From JAUHXS01 sp965213575 (GTDB lineage: Bacteria; Bacteroidota; Bacteroidia; Chitinophagales; JAUHXS01): a stretch of 64,000 nucleotides of DNA. The notes beneath the pieces were generated by a model, which was not told where the DNA came from, searched no databases, and saw only the letters and a list, made by a program, of their open reading frames with translations. The stretch covers positions 1 through 64,000 of the forward strand of contig CBDBZN010000020.1 in assembly GCA_965213575.1 (NCBI GenBank). The letters are read 5' to 3'. How positions within the stretch are numbered: the first letter of the stretch is position 1; each line of letters opens with the position of its first letter. The translations under genes and the position numbers were made by a program. Positions 63,346-64,000 of this stretch are shown one piece after another.

Positions 63346-64000
63346 TTATTTATTAAGGGTGAAAAATAGACTTTTTTTCTGTTTTGTATTGATATTTCCT
63401 GATAACTGTTGTTCCATCCTGTTTTTATCTCTGGTTAGAAGTGCTTGATATGCTCCATCAGGCAATTCTTGATATCCTAAAGAATGAAGGTACTCCTCGT
63501 TTTTGACCAGTTGTTCGTATTTAACCCTCGCACCTTGTACTTTGTCTATATCTTTCAGATCGTAAATACCGTTTTCATGCAAGAGATGCATTAACTCATT
63601 CGCATAAATTCCACTTTTCATCATTATAGCCGTTTCATTTACTCCATTCGGCAAGTATGACAACGCTATATCAATGCAACTATTTACAAATTTTCCATCT
63701 GCAGTACCAAAAATTCTATTATGATAGTAAGCTAAGTCTAGCAGTGTATTAGCAACTATTTGTTTCTTATTTAGTGTGTCTAAATACAGTCTATTTTTAA
63801 CAGCTGTAGAGCGAATATAAAGCCAATCAGAGTAGTCTTGATCGGTCATATGCCAGTCGGATGTTGCTTCATAATTATGAATTGTTCCATTATTATCTTT
63901 GTATTTGATGAAGGAGTGAAGTGTTGCCAAGGAAAGATATGCGTCAACGTCCATTGCTTCAGCAAGCAATAAATATATTAGAGGTAATGTATGGCATTGT
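63346..64000 (-). CDS. Transglutaminase-like/helical-repeat protein, 5' end outside window
   Basis: Open frame to the right edge (QCHTLPLIYLLLAEAMDVD at the edge). It parallels the 61214-63343 protein from residue 182 on: QCHTLPLIYLLLAE against NCYAFTTLYKILSN, and SLATLHSFIKY against STAPQHVYIQH, so the candidate catalytic cysteine and histidine are both present. The later YEQLVKNEEYLHSLGYQELP matches the repeat end of that protein. It has no Rhs core or C-terminal module, ending three bases before the next gene. The two are tandem paralogues. Confidence 0.7.
   Translation of the reverse strand, partial: QCHTLPLIYLLLAEAMDVDAYLSLATLHSFIKYKDNNGTIHNYEATSDWHMTDQDYSDWLYIRSTAVKNRLYLDTLNKKQIVANTLLDLAYYHNRIFGTADGKFVNSCIDIALSYLPNGVNETAIMMKSGIYANELMHLLHENGIYDLKDIDKVQGARVKYEQLVKNEEYLHSLGYQELPDGAYQALLTRDKNRMEQQLSGNINTKQKKSLFFTLNK

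Overview
The window is a chromosomal segment of a low-GC member of the Bacteroidota, probably from the Chitinophagia/Sphingobacteriia/Cytophagia side of the phylum. This rests on gene content and order, not on a search: a complete mraZ-to-ftsZ division and cell-wall cluster with PASTA-containing FtsI and an enlarged MraY, DUF4296 and DUF4270 lipoproteins, the glycogen-synthase/DUF4270/glmS and panC/panD/flippase-like neighbourhoods, a type IX secretion sorting-domain remnant, TAnnTTTG-like promoters, and almost no Shine-Dalgarno sequences.

Layout. 1-3.6 kb: 3' end of a trp operon (trpF, trpB, trpA) running into a DAHP synthase gene. 3.6-10 kb: a DUF4168-like protein, a YggS-type PLP protein, a DUF4296 lipoprotein, 3-oxoacid CoA-transferase subunits, a class IV aminotransferase, then a small accessory patch (Fic protein, REP-like hairpins, RAYT transposase) and asd. 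10-18.7 kb: a structured noncoding stretch, a GT2 fusion glycosyltransferase, a GNAT, clpX-clpP-tig, UDP-galactopyranose mutase and tRNA-Leu. 18.7-25.3 kb: recR and a signalling island made of a SpoIIAA-like protein, a hybrid kinase ending in an HPt domain, a LytTR regulator, a stand-alone HPt protein and two receiver domains with C-terminal membrane anchors. 25.4-29 kb: an SDR protein, anmK, a membrane protein and a PAP2 phosphatase. 29-44 kb: the dcw cluster, all on the minus strand, transcribed mraZ-rsmH-ftsL-ftsI-murE-mraY-murD-ftsW-murG-murC-ftsQ-ftsA-ftsZ. 44-58 kb: a GT2 enzyme, glmS, DUF4270, glycogen synthase, panC, panD, an LPG-synthase-like flippase, rfaE2, an acyl-CoA dehydrogenase, a methylmalonyl-CoA mutase large subunit, dnaA, and tRNA-Ser and tRNA-Pro with a four-helix-bundle gene between them. 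58-64 kb: an accessory region with an Rhs-core/transglutaminase-like protein and a run of repeated C-terminal modules, each followed by a small membrane protein and increasingly decayed.

The most notable observations are: (1) the 58.8-64 kb locus, which looks like a polymorphic-toxin locus with serially displaced orphan C-terminal cassettes; (2) two tail-anchored receiver-domain proteins flanking an HPt protein, next to a hybrid kinase; (3) murD split by a -1 frameshift at a run of ten A residues in an otherwise intact essential operon; (4) four TGG boxes at exact 10-bp spacing upstream of mraZ, matching the MraZ operator pattern; (5) REP-like hairpins around a Fic gene and a RAYT transposase; (6) mutually exclusive hairpins in the tig leader. 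Functions come from family recognition by eye; no search or structure prediction was run.
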